A DNA stretch of 64,000 nt from Flavobacterium araucananum (GTDB lineage: Bacteria; Bacteroidota; Bacteroidia; Flavobacteriales; Flavobacteriaceae). The notes beneath the pieces were generated by a model. The model worked only from the letters and a program-made list of their open reading frames with translations. It was not told the origin of the DNA and did no database searches. The DNA is taken from NCBI RefSeq assembly GCF_002222055.1, contig NZ_MUGS01000028.1, positions 1 through 64,000 on the forward strand. Reading direction: 5' to 3'. The translations under genes were made by a program, and so were the position numbers. Below are positions 1-7,409 of this stretch, piece after piece; the stretch's first letter is position 1, and each line of letters begins with the position of its first letter.

Positions 1-51
1 TAATCGGGTTTTTGTATATTATCAAATTATCAAATTGACTCATTCTCTAAT

Positions 52-522
52 TTACAATTGAATTTGTCTGTCGATTTGCTGATCTAGCGAAATAAAGGTT
101 TCGGTTCTGGAAACGCCTTCTATCGCTTGAATTTTAGTGTTTAAAAGTTGCATTAAGTGTTCGTTGTCACGACAGATTATTTTGATCAAAACCGACCAGT
201 TTCCGGTAGTGTAATGACATTCAAGAACTTCAGGGATCTTTTTTAAGTCTTTTACGGCTTCAGAGTTCCTGGAGGCTTTGTCAAGGTAAACACCAACGAA
301 GGCCATTGTGTTGTAGCCTAAAACTTTTGGGTTTACAGTAAATTTAGAGCCTGAAATTACGCCGGATTGTTCGAGTTTCTTTAAACGCTGATGAATTGCT
401 GCTCCGGAGATTCCTATTTTGTTGGCAATTTGCAAAATAGGTTTTCGGGCATCATCCATTAAATAGCGAAGGATTTCTTTGTCGATACCGTCAATTTCAA
501 TTATAAGGGAGTTGATTTTCAT
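52..522 (-). CDS. Lrp/AsnC-family transcriptional regulator
   Basis: A 156-residue protein with the classic Lrp layout. An N-terminal winged helix-turn-helix spans residues 12-58 (DKEILRYLMDDARKPILQIA, then the recognition helix around SGAAIHQRLKKLEQSG). An alpha-beta ligand-binding domain of the RAM/AsnC type spans about 68-150. Length is normal for the family. Such proteins bind DNA as oligomers and usually respond to an amino acid. The gene stands alone on this strand, with hemD downstream-facing on the same strand behind a terminator, so the context gives no target. Effector and regulon cannot be read from the sequence. Family assignment is secure; function beyond that is not. Confidence 0.9.
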   Translation of the reverse strand: MKINSLIIEIDGIDKEILRYLMDDARKPILQIANKIGISGAAIHQRLKKLEQSGVISGSKFTVNPKVLGYNTMAFVGVYLDKASRNSEAVKDLKKIPEVLECHYTTGNWSVLIKIICRDNEHLMQLLNTKIQAIEGVSRTETFISLDQQIDRQIQL

Positions 523-602
523 GCGGGTTGTAATTTGAAACTAATTTTTAGTGATTTGGTTGTAGTTAGAAATCAAATGTACTCAAAATGATTTAAAAAG
601 AA

Positions 603-642
603 AAATTCCAAATCTCAACGGTAAAGTTGAAATTTGGAATTT
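603..642 (-). terminator. Rho-independent terminator after hemD
   Basis: Inverted repeat with 17-base arms and one mismatch (603-619 and 626-642, loop GGTAAA). On the minus strand it is followed by a T-rich run. It lies 37 bases beyond the hemD stop. Confidence 0.7.
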
Positions 643-678
643 CTAATCCCGATCTTTCGGGAGTATTTTCTAAAAGGA

Positions 679-1428
679 TTATTTTCCTTTGTTTGCTTCT
701 GCGATATATTTTTCTAAAGCCATTGTCATAGAAGGCGTTTCTGGAGTTGGTGCAAGAATATCGATTCTTAGACCGTGATCAAGAGCTTCTTTTTGAGTTG
801 TGCTTCCAAAAACAGCGATTCTGGTATCGTTTTGTTTAAAGTCCGGGAAGTTTTTAAACAATGATTTAATTCCGGTTGGACTAAAGAATGCTAAAACGTC
901 ATAATAAACATCTGCAAGGTCAGATAAGTCGCTCATTACTGTTTTGTAAAAAACAGCTTGTGCCCAGTCTACTTTTAGATTGTTTAATGTAATAGGCGCA
1001 TCAGCATTTAATTGATCAGATGCCGGAAGCAAAAACTTTTCGTCTTTGTACTTTTTGATAAGAGGAGATAAATCTGCAAAATCTTTTGCCCCAACGTAAA
1101 TTTTACGTTTTCTATACACAACATACTTTTGCAGGTAAAATGCAACAGCTTCAGATTGGCAGAAATATTTCAATCCTTCAGGAACTTTATAACGCATTTC
1201 ATCCGCTACCCTAAAAAAATGATCTACCGCATTACGGCTTGTCAAAATTATAGCAGTATAATGATTAAGGTCGATTTTTTGTAATCGAATCTCTTTTGCA
1301 TTAACCCCTTCCACATGAATAAATGGTCTGAAATCAATTTTTATTTTGTGTTTTTGTTGGAGCTCAAAGTAAGGAGAATTTTCCACTTTAGGTTCAGGCT
1401 GTGACACCAAAATTGTTTTCACTTTCAT
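679..1428 (-). CDS. hemD: Uroporphyrinogen-III synthase
   Basis: Cyclises hydroxymethylbilane to uroporphyrinogen III with inversion of ring D, in tetrapyrrole (heme/siroheme) synthesis; cytosolic. The protein is 249 residues from the chosen ATG (MKVKTILVSQPEP), a usual length for HEM4-domain proteins. Weakly conserved family landmarks are visible: an ILTSRNAV segment near residue 70, FFSPTGIKSLF near 175 and FGSTTQKEA near 200. A longer frame opens 13 codons upstream but would overlap the DUF4271 gene and adds no recognisable sequence, so the internal ATG is preferred. HemD sequences diverge strongly, so the call rests on the overall pattern and on adjacency to DUF4271, which commonly neighbours hemD in Bacteroidota. 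Confidence 0.85.
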   Translation of the reverse strand: MKVKTILVSQPEPKVENSPYFELQQKHKIKIDFRPFIHVEGVNAKEIRLQKIDLNHYTAIILTSRNAVDHFFRVADEMRYKVPEGLKYFCQSEAVAFYLQKYVVYRKRKIYVGAKDFADLSPLIKKYKDEKFLLPASDQLNADAPITLNNLKVDWAQAVFYKTVMSDLSDLADVYYDVLAFFSPTGIKSLFKNFPDFKQNDTRIAVFGSTTQKEALDHGLRIDILAPTPETPSMTMALEKYIAEANKGK

Positions 1429-1442
1429 ATAATAAACATTTT

Positions 1443-2135
1443 CTAAGCACTCCCTTTTGTAATCCAATAATAAAGAAAATAATAAGGTGCTATTTCAAGA
1501 GCGCAAAGATATAAAATAAAATAAAATAACTTGCTGATTATTACGTTTTGATACGTTTTTATTGAAATAAAATATGAATACAGGCTGATACACAGTGAAA
1601 TGGCTATGATTGCAAGCGGTATAATTTTAGGAATATTGTCATAATAAAACAAAATTGCATTAATAGGAAGCACTAAAACGCCAATATAAGTTCTGTAGGT
1701 AACTTTTTGTAAGTTAAAAAGGTCGGCAAACTCATCGATGTTGAAAGAAGTTGCGACAATTTTTTCGATTAAAAACTTAGCTAAAATAAAGTAAAGCAAG
1801 AATGTGGCAATCTGAATAAATAAAATCCAATCGGTTTTTAGTATACTGTAAGCTCCGGTTTTAGGGTCCTGCGAAAAGATATGCATGGTCAATTGAATGA
1901 AAAAAGCATACGATATAACCTGAACAAAGAATAAGCCAACTGTAAAACTACTTTTCAGGTGGTTGTTATCACGATAGATTTTTGCGTATTTGTCTGAAAA
2001 AATAAGCTTGCTAAATTCGCTAAATCGAGTTTCATAAGCTGATTTGGTCATAGCAACAACAGCAAAGGTTAACACAAATAAAAGTGTTGCCCAGTCTTTG
2101 TTTTCGATAATTCGAGGGTGAAGTTGTTCAATCAT
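1443..2135 (-). CDS. DUF4271 integral membrane protein
   Basis: A 230-residue inner-membrane protein with about six hydrophobic segments (near residues 15-31, 63-87, 101-123, 148-164, 169-192 and 200-225). A conserved-looking loop containing NIDEFADLFNLQKVTYRTY lies between segments three and four. It matches the DUF4271 pattern known from Bacteroidota, where the gene typically sits directly before hemD, as here (14 bases between genes). No catalytic motif is visible and the function is unknown. A promoter core lies just upstream, so it probably heads a two-gene unit with hemD. Confidence 0.8.
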   Translation of the reverse strand: MIEQLHPRIIENKDWATLLFVLTFAVVAMTKSAYETRFSEFSKLIFSDKYAKIYRDNNHLKSSFTVGLFFVQVISYAFFIQLTMHIFSQDPKTGAYSILKTDWILFIQIATFLLYFILAKFLIEKIVATSFNIDEFADLFNLQKVTYRTYIGVLVLPINAILFYYDNIPKIIPLAIIAISLCISLYSYFISIKTYQNVIISKLFYFILYLCALEIAPYYFLYYWITKGSA

Positions 2136-2142
2136 AACGCTG

Positions 2143-2150
2143 CAAAATTA
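2143..2150 (-). promoter_or_regulatory. -7 promoter core for DUF4271-hemD
   Basis: Minus strand reads TAATTTTG, a full match to TAnnTTTG, ending 7 bases before the ATG. The transcript would have almost no leader. No good -33 element was seen at normal spacing. Confidence 0.5.
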
Positions 2151-2212
2151 GTAATTTTTTGTATCAATACTTTTATTATCTATTTATTATGAATCAAATG
2201 CTATAAAAAGTT

Positions 2213-2220
2213 TACTTTTG
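2213..2220 (+). promoter_or_regulatory. -7 promoter core for glycosyltransferase-pyrC unit
   Basis: TACTTTTG is a full match to the Bacteroidota -7 consensus, 21 bases before the ATG of the glycosyltransferase. It is divergent from the DUF4271 promoter within the same 106-base gap. Confidence 0.55.
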
Positions 2221-2241
2221 CGGTGAAATTTACGCAGAAAA

Positions 2242-2967
2242 ATGAATGATTGTATTGTCATAATTCCCACTTATAACGAAATCGAAAATATTGAAAGTAT
2301 AGTTAGAGCTGTGCTTTCGCAACATAAACCTTTTCATCTTTTAATAATAGATGATAACTCGCCGGATTTTACGGCCAATAAGGTGATTGCGTTGCAGGAA
2401 GAATTTCCTGACAGGTTGTTTCTGGAAAAAAGAGCTAAAAAATCAGGTTTAGGTACCGCTTATGTTCATGGTTTTAAATGGGCTTTGGAACGCCAATACG
2501 ATTATATTTTTGAGATGGATGCTGATTTTTCGCACAACCCCAATGATCTTGAAAAATTGTTTGATGCCTGCCATTTTGGTGGAGCAGATTTAGCTATTGG
2601 ATCTCGTTATGTAACAGGTGTAAACGTTGTAAACTGGCCTTTAAGTCGTGTTTTAATGTCTTATTTTGCCTCCGTTTATGTTAAGTTTATTACCGGAATG
2701 AAAATTCATGACGCAACAGCAGGTTTTGTTTGTTATAAAAGAGAAGTGCTGGAAAAGATAAACCTTAACAAAATTAAATTTGTGGGTTATGCTTTTCAGA
2801 TCGAGATGAAATACAGAACGTATTGTGCTAAATTTGAAATTACAGAGGTTCCAATTATCTTTACAGACAGAACCAGGGGAGTTTCGAAAATGAGCAATGC
2901 GATTATCAAAGAAGCAATTCTGGGTGTAATTTCATTACGATTAAAAAAATTAGTCAATACATTATAA
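2242..2967 (+). CDS. Polyprenol monophosphomannose synthase-like GT2 glycosyltransferase
   Basis: A 241-residue soluble-type family 2 glycosyltransferase of the DPM1 class, which transfers mannose (or a related sugar) from a nucleotide sugar to polyprenyl phosphate. Visible hallmarks are the N-terminal VIIPTYNEIENI, the nucleotide-binding IDDNSPD near residue 38, the metal-binding EMDADFSHNP near 91, and DATAGFVCYKREVL near 160. The C-terminal transmembrane pair found in some homologues is absent, as in the yeast-independent, single-domain DPM form. It is the first gene of a tight unit, with pyrC starting 10 bases after its stop. The donor sugar is inferred from family only. Confidence 0.85.
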   Translation: MNDCIVIIPTYNEIENIESIVRAVLSQHKPFHLLIIDDNSPDFTANKVIALQEEFPDRLFLEKRAKKSGLGTAYVHGFKWALERQYDYIFEMDADFSHNPNDLEKLFDACHFGGADLAIGSRYVTGVNVVNWPLSRVLMSYFASVYVKFITGMKIHDATAGFVCYKREVLEKINLNKIKFVGYAFQIEMKYRTYCAKFEITEVPIIFTDRTRGVSKMSNAIIKEAILGVISLRLKKLVNTL

Positions 2968-2977
2968 ACACAAGACG

Positions 2978-4318
2978 ATGAATAGGATTTTAATAAAAAA
3001 TGCTAAAATTGTAAACGAGGGATCTATTTTTGAAGGAGATGTTTTAATTGAAAATGACTTAATAGTTGAGGTTTCAGATAGCATAAGCTTAAAAACATCC
3101 GATTGTAAAGTAATTGATGCCGAAGGGAGTTACTTAATTCCGGGTGCAATCGATGATCAGGTACATTTTAGAGAACCGGGATTGACGCATAAAGGCGATA
3201 TCGAATCAGAATCCAGAGCGGCGGTTGCAGGAGGAATTACTTCTTTTATCGAACAGCCTAATACGGTTCCTAATGCCGTTACTCAGGAAATTTTAGAAGA
3301 TAAATATCAAATTGCAGCGGTAAAGTCATACGCAAATTATTCGTTTATGATGGGTGCTACCAATGATAATCTGGAAGAGGTTTTAAAAACCAACCCAAAG
3401 AATGTTGCCGGAATCAAAATCTTTCTGGGATCTTCGACCGGAAATATGTTAGTGGATAACGAAGCAACTTTAGAAAAAATATTCTCAAGTACGCCCCTGT
3501 TAATTGCTGTTCATTGCGAAGATGAAACGACGATTCAAAATAATCTTGCTATTTTTAAAGAGCAATATGGAGATGAGGTTCCCGTAACAGCGCACCATTT
3601 AATTCGTAGTGCCGAGGCTTGTTATATATCGTCTTCAAAAGCAGTGGCACTGGCAAAGAAAACTGGAGCTCGTTTGCACATCTTTCACCTTTCTACTGCA
3701 AAAGAAATGGAATTGTTTACGAACAAAATTCCATTAGAAGATAAAAAAATTACGGCCGAGGTTTGTGTGCACCATCTTTGGTTTACAGATGAGGATTATA
3801 AAACAAAAGGGAATTTTATAAAATGGAACCCTGCTGTTAAAACTGAAAAAGACAGAAAAGCACTTTGGGATGCTTTAAATGACGGTCGTATTGATGTAAT
3901 TGCTACAGATCACGCCCCTCATACAAAAGAAGAAAAAATGCAATCGTATCTAAATGCACCTTCTGGCGGGCCACTTGTACAACATGCTGTTGTGGCAATG
4001 TTTGAAGCACACCATCAGGGAAAAATTAGTGTAGAGAAAATTGTGGAGAAGATGTGTCACAATCCGGCTAAGATTTTCAAGATCGAAAAAAGAGGTTTTA
4101 TAAAAGAAGGTTATTTTGCTGATTTGGTACTTGTAAATCCAAGTTTGCCATGGAGTGTAAAACCAGAAAATATTTTGGCGAAATGCGGATGGTCGCCTTT
4201 TGAGAATTATACTTTTAAATCAAGAATAACCCATACTTTTGTAAATGGCGAATTGGTTTATAATAATTTTAAAGTAAAAGACCTGCGCAACGGAAAAAGA
4301 TTATTGTTTGACAGATAA
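2978..4318 (+). CDS. pyrC: Dihydroorotase
   Basis: Interconverts carbamoyl-aspartate and dihydroorotate in pyrimidine synthesis. The 446-residue amidohydrolase shows the type I dihydroorotase motifs: VHFREPGLTHKGD near residue 60, the likely carbamylated lysine in AGIKIFLGSSTG near 147, AVHCEDE near 178, HIFHLSTAKE near 230 and the catalytic ATDHAPHTKEEK near 310. One oddity: the usual HxHxREPG metal motif reads DQVHFREPG, so the first metal-ligand His is Gln while the second is kept. The remaining metal and substrate residues look intact, so activity is expected. It is followed after 9 bases by the DUF4296 lipoprotein gene. Confidence 0.93.
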   Translation: MNRILIKNAKIVNEGSIFEGDVLIENDLIVEVSDSISLKTSDCKVIDAEGSYLIPGAIDDQVHFREPGLTHKGDIESESRAAVAGGITSFIEQPNTVPNAVTQEILEDKYQIAAVKSYANYSFMMGATNDNLEEVLKTNPKNVAGIKIFLGSSTGNMLVDNEATLEKIFSSTPLLIAVHCEDETTIQNNLAIFKEQYGDEVPVTAHHLIRSAEACYISSSKAVALAKKTGARLHIFHLSTAKEMELFTNKIPLEDKKITAEVCVHHLWFTDEDYKTKGNFIKWNPAVKTEKDRKALWDALNDGRIDVIATDHAPHTKEEKMQSYLNAPSGGPLVQHAVVAMFEAHHQGKISVEKIVEKMCHNPAKIFKIEKRGFIKEGYFADLVLVNPSLPWSVKPENILAKCGWSPFENYTFKSRITHTFVNGELVYNNFKVKDLRNGKRLLFDR

Positions 4319-4327
4319 AAAACTGAA

Positions 4328-4807
4328 ATGAAGAATTGTATAGTAATAGTATTGGTTTTGTTTCTTGCTGTAAGTTGTAAAAAAGAGTTGATTAAAGAAC
4401 CTGCAAAACTTATAGAAAAAGGGAAGATGATTGATATTATGTATGATTTGTCTCTATTGGATGCGATGAAATATCAAAATCCGTTATCATTAGATTCCGT
4501 TCAAACAGATCCTACCCGATTTATTCTTAAAAAATATAAAGTAGATAGTTTGCAATTTGCACAAAGCAATAAGTATTATGCTACTGATTATGAAACATAC
4601 AAAGATATGTTTGATGAAATTGGCAAGCGATTGGCAGTTAACCAAAGAGCTACAGATTCAATCCTGAAAATTGAAGATAAAAAAGCTGCAAAAGAAAAGA
4701 AAAATAAGCCTAAAGATTCTATTAAAGACGTTGTTAAAAAACCTTTGAAACAACAAGTAAACATTGATTCGATAAAGCAATTAATACAATCCAGAAAAAA
4801 AAGATAG
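4328..4807 (+). CDS. DUF4296 lipoprotein
   Basis: A 159-residue protein with a lipoprotein signal peptide; the lipobox AVSC puts the modified Cys at residue 17. The globular part (about 28-110) carries the DUF4296 pattern, with KGKMIDIMYDLSLLDAMKY followed by an FILKKYKVDSLQFAQSNKYY segment. The last 45 residues are a charged Lys/Asp-rich tail. It probably sits in the inner leaflet of the outer membrane. Last gene of the unit with the glycosyltransferase and pyrC, an order common in Flavobacteriaceae. No function is established for this family. Confidence 0.8.
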   Translation: MKNCIVIVLVLFLAVSCKKELIKEPAKLIEKGKMIDIMYDLSLLDAMKYQNPLSLDSVQTDPTRFILKKYKVDSLQFAQSNKYYATDYETYKDMFDEIGKRLAVNQRATDSILKIEDKKAAKEKKNKPKDSIKDVVKKPLKQQVNIDSIKQLIQSRKKR

Positions 4808-4809
4808 TT

Positions 4810-5811
4810 TTATAATTTCGAAGCCTCCTTTATATAGTGATGGACATCTAAGAAAACCGCTCCCAGAGCGGTTTTTATTTTTTCATTTGAGTACAGGTTT
4901 TTAGAATAAGAAGCTTTTGCAGTTGCTTTTGTAAAACGCCTCTTCTGGAAAAATAAAGTCGAAAAAACAGCATCTGCCATCCAAAGAAAATTCATCAACA
5001 AAGGTTTAGCATGAATACCTGGCTTTTTTACTTTTAAAACCTCTGCAATCGTATTTAATATGTCCTGAAATACAATGTTGTCTGCAATTAGCGTAAAACG
5101 TTCGTTCTTGATCTCGCTTTTCATTAATTCATGTGCAATTCGTATCACATCGGTAATGGTGATAAAACCAGTACTGCCAAGAGTGTAAAATGAAAGCCCG
5201 TTGGCTACTTTTTGATACAATTCACTACTTCCCTGATCAAAGATTTTTGTTTTTGAAACGGGGCCTAAAATTACACCCGGATTTATAATAATAACATCCA
5301 ATCCTTCCTGCAGCGCGCGCCAAACTTCCATTTCGGCACCATATTTAGAAATGGCATAATCGCTGTGTGGTTTTTCCGGATTCCAGTCCGTTTCTTCAGT
5401 GATGTAAGTTTCGTGTGGTGCCAGATCGCCTAAAGCCGCAATAGAGCTTACAAAACAAAATTTCTTTACGTCTTTGGCAATAGAAAAATTAACCATATTG
5501 GCAGTTCCTTCGATATTCGTTTTTCGAAGAGCATCTTCGTCTTTAGGATCAAAAGAGATTAAAGCTGCACAATGGTAAACATAATCGATATCTGTAAAGG
5601 CAATTTCTAACGAAGGGACGTCCAGAATATCAGCTTCCAGCCAATTGATTTTTTCGAATAATTCCCCCTTTTTATAGAGTTCGAAAACTAGTTTTGTTTT
5701 TTCAATGGTATTCCGGTTTCGGTAAATTGCCCGAACTGTTTCTCCATTTTCAATTAAATGAAGTAATAAATGTGCGCCAACTAAACCTGTTCCTCCAGTT
5801 ACTAATACCAT
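4810..5811 (-). CDS. NAD(P)-dependent epimerase/dehydratase (extended SDR)
   Basis: A 333-residue Rossmann protein beginning MVLVTGGTGLVGAHLLLHL, so the TGxxGxxG nucleotide-binding motif is within the first 13 residues. Further SDR landmarks are the VYHCAALISFDP segment near residue 75, the VSSIAALGD strand near 120 and the catalytic YAISKYGAE (YxxxK) near 155. A longer frame adds 35 residues of atypical sequence before this ATG, encoded by the degenerate repeat upstream, and is rejected. It is of the dihydroflavonol-4-reductase-like group; the substrate is unknown. Its 3' end also encodes the hairpin that terminates the opposing unit. Confidence 0.85.
   Translation of the reverse strand: MVLVTGGTGLVGAHLLLHLIENGETVRAIYRNRNTIEKTKLVFELYKKGELFEKINWLEADILDVPSLEIAFTDIDYVYHCAALISFDPKDEDALRKTNIEGTANMVNFSIAKDVKKFCFVSSIAALGDLAPHETYITEETDWNPEKPHSDYAISKYGAEMEVWRALQEGLDVIIINPGVILGPVSKTKIFDQGSSELYQKVANGLSFYTLGSTGFITITDVIRIAHELMKSEIKNERFTLIADNIVFQDILNTIAEVLKVKKPGIHAKPLLMNFLWMADAVFSTLFFQKRRFTKATAKASYSKNLYSNEKIKTALGAVFLDVHHYIKEASKL
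4853..4876 (+). terminator. Terminator of the pyrC unit, embedded in the opposing gene
   Basis: A 10-bp perfect stem (AAAACCGCTC with GAGCGGTTTT, loop CCA) followed by a T-rich run on the plus strand. It lies inside the 3' coding part of the convergent epimerase gene, 46 bases past the DUF4296 stop. Confidence 0.75.
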
Positions 5812-5835
5812 TTTGTAAATATACCGATTTTGGTT

Positions 5836-5925
5836 TAAAGGTGCAAAGGGAGAGAGGTTCAAAGTAGCGAAGGTTTTTTTATAAAGGATCAAAGGTTCAA
5901 AGATGCAGAGGCTCAAAGACCTGGT
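5836..5925. repeat. Degenerate 'caaaggttcaaag' word repeat
   Basis: Several imperfect copies of the words AGGTTCAAAG, AGGTGCAAAG and AGAGGCTCAAAG lie head to tail between the epimerase start and the tyrS promoter. No coding sense is apparent on either strand. Confidence 0.5.
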
Positions 5926-5960
5926 TTTGATTAGTATTGTAATTTGCTTTTGTTATTGAT

Positions 5961-6010
5961 ATTGCTTTTTGACCTTGATATTGGCATTGCTTTTTGATTT
6001 TGATATTGAC
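5961..6010. repeat. Two exact-length 25-bp tandem repeats upstream of tyrS
   Basis: Units 5961-5985 and 5986-6010 differ at only three positions, and partial units flank them. Each unit contains TTTTTG. The copy at 5991-5996 sits 20 bases before the tyrS -7 core and could act as its -33 element. Confidence 0.75.
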
Positions 6011-6024
6011 ATTGATTACATTTG
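5991..6024 (+). promoter_or_regulatory. tyrS promoter
   Basis: The -33-like TTTTTG at 5991-5996 and the perfect -7 core TACATTTG at 6017-6024 are separated by 20 bases. The ATG of tyrS follows 18 bases after the core. Confidence 0.65.
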
Positions 6025-6042
6025 CACAAATTATTTTAAAAA

Positions 6043-7338
6043 ATGAAGAATCTAGTTGAAGAATTAAAGTGGCGAGGGTTATATCATGATAGCATGCCCG
6101 GAACGGAAGAACAATTGCTTAAAGAGGTAACAACGGCATATATAGGTTTTGATCCAACGGCAGATTCACTACATATTGGTAGTATGGTTCAGATTATTTT
6201 ATTGGTTCACCTAAACAGAACCGGTCATAAAGCGATCTCTTTGGTTGGTGGTGCAACCGGAATGATTGGTGATCCATCTGGTAAATCTGACGAGAGAAAT
6301 TTGCTGAACGAAGAAACTTTGGCTAAAAATGTTGCAGGAATAAAAAGTGTTTTGTCTCGTTTCTTAGACTTTAATTCAAAAGATGCAAATGCTCCGGTTA
6401 TGGTAAATAACTATGATTGGATGAAAGAATTCTCGTTTATTGATTTTGCCCGTGAAGTAGGAAAACGTATCACGGTAAATTATATGATGGCGAAGGATTC
6501 TGTAAAAAAACGATTAGCCGGAGAAGGCGAAGGAATGTCTTTTACAGAGTTTACCTATCAATTGATTCAGGGATACGATTTTTATCATTTATATAAAAAC
6601 AACAATTGTGTTTTGCAAATGGGAGGTTCTGATCAATGGGGTAATATTACCACCGGAACAGAATTAGTGCGCAGAATGGGAGGAGAGAACGCAAAAGCTT
6701 TTGCCTTAACAACGCCATTAATTACAAAAGCAGATGGTTCTAAATTCGGGAAATCTGAAGGTGGAAATGTTTGGCTGGATGCAGATAAAACTTCAGTATA
6801 TAAATTTTACCAATTTTGGGTAAATGCTACAGATGTTGATGCTGAAAAATATATTAAAATCTTTACTTTTTTAGACAAAGAAACGATTGATGCATTGATC
6901 GAAGAGCACAAAACGGCTCCGCATTTAAGAGTTTTACAAAAGAAACTGGCTGAAGAAATCACGATTTTTGTTCACTCTGAAGAAGAATTAGAAAAAGCAA
7001 TTCAGGCTTCGAATATTTTGTTTGGAAATTCTACTGCAGACGATTTGAAGAAACTGGATGAAACTACTTTTTTAGAAGTTTTTGACGGTGTTCCGCAAGC
7101 TGAAATTGCAAAAGCTGATTTAGCAAACGGATTGGATATTATTACGGTTTTAAACGAAAAATCGGGGTTTTTTAAATCAAACGGAGAAGCAAGACGTGCC
7201 TTAACCGCCAACTCAATTTCGGTAAACAGAGAAAAAATCAAAGAAGATTTTGTTCTGACAGCAAATGATTTAATCAATAATCAGTTTGTGTTATTGCAAA
7301 GTGGGAAGAAGAATTATTTTGTAGTAAGAGTGGTTTAA
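6043..7338 (+). CDS. tyrS: Tyrosyl-tRNA synthetase
   Basis: Charges tRNA-Tyr with tyrosine using ATP; cytosolic. The 431-residue protein has the class Ic layout of a Rossmann catalytic domain with a HIGH-type motif ([10 protein letters not shown] near residue 43), the tyrosine-binding GGSDQWGNI near 193 and the KMSKS-equivalent KFGKSEGG near 230. An alpha-helical anticodon region and a C-terminal S4 RNA-binding domain (about 365-430, [19 protein letters not shown]) follow. Length is normal for the bacterial TyrS type with an S4 domain. The gene stands alone with its own promoter and a strong terminator. No T-box-like leader is present. Confidence 0.96.
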   Translation: MKNLVEELKWRGLYHDSMPGTEEQLLKEVTTAYIGFDPTADSLHIGSMVQIILLVHLNRTGHKAISLVGGATGMIGDPSGKSDERNLLNEETLAKNVAGIKSVLSRFLDFNSKDANAPVMVNNYDWMKEFSFIDFAREVGKRITVNYMMAKDSVKKRLAGEGEGMSFTEFTYQLIQGYDFYHLYKNNNCVLQMGGSDQWGNITTGTELVRRMGGENAKAFALTTPLITKADGSKFGKSEGGNVWLDADKTSVYKFYQFWVNATDVDAEKYIKIFTFLDKETIDALIEEHKTAPHLRVLQKKLAEEITIFVHSEEELEKAIQASNILFGNSTADDLKKLDETTFLEVFDGVPQAEIAKADLANGLDIITVLNEKSGFFKSNGEARRALTANSISVNREKIKEDFVLTANDLINNQFVLLQSGKKNYFVVRVV

Positions 7339-7363
7339 CTTTAGAGTTAAACGCATATAAATA

Positions 7364-7393
7364 AAAAAGCATCAGCCATGGCTGATGCTTTTT
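7364..7393. terminator. Bidirectional terminator between tyrS and the T9SS protein
   Basis: A perfect 30-base palindrome with 15-base arms, A5 at one end and T5 at the other, centred on GCCATGGC. It sits between two convergent genes and can serve both strands. Confidence 0.85.
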
Positions 7394-7409
7394 CGTATTA
7401 ATGAATGTT

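Noticed and set aside
5917..6042. T-box or other riboswitch upstream of tyrS
   Set aside because: The gap is filled by tandem repeats and a short leader; no specifier-type structure or conserved T-box sequence is visible.
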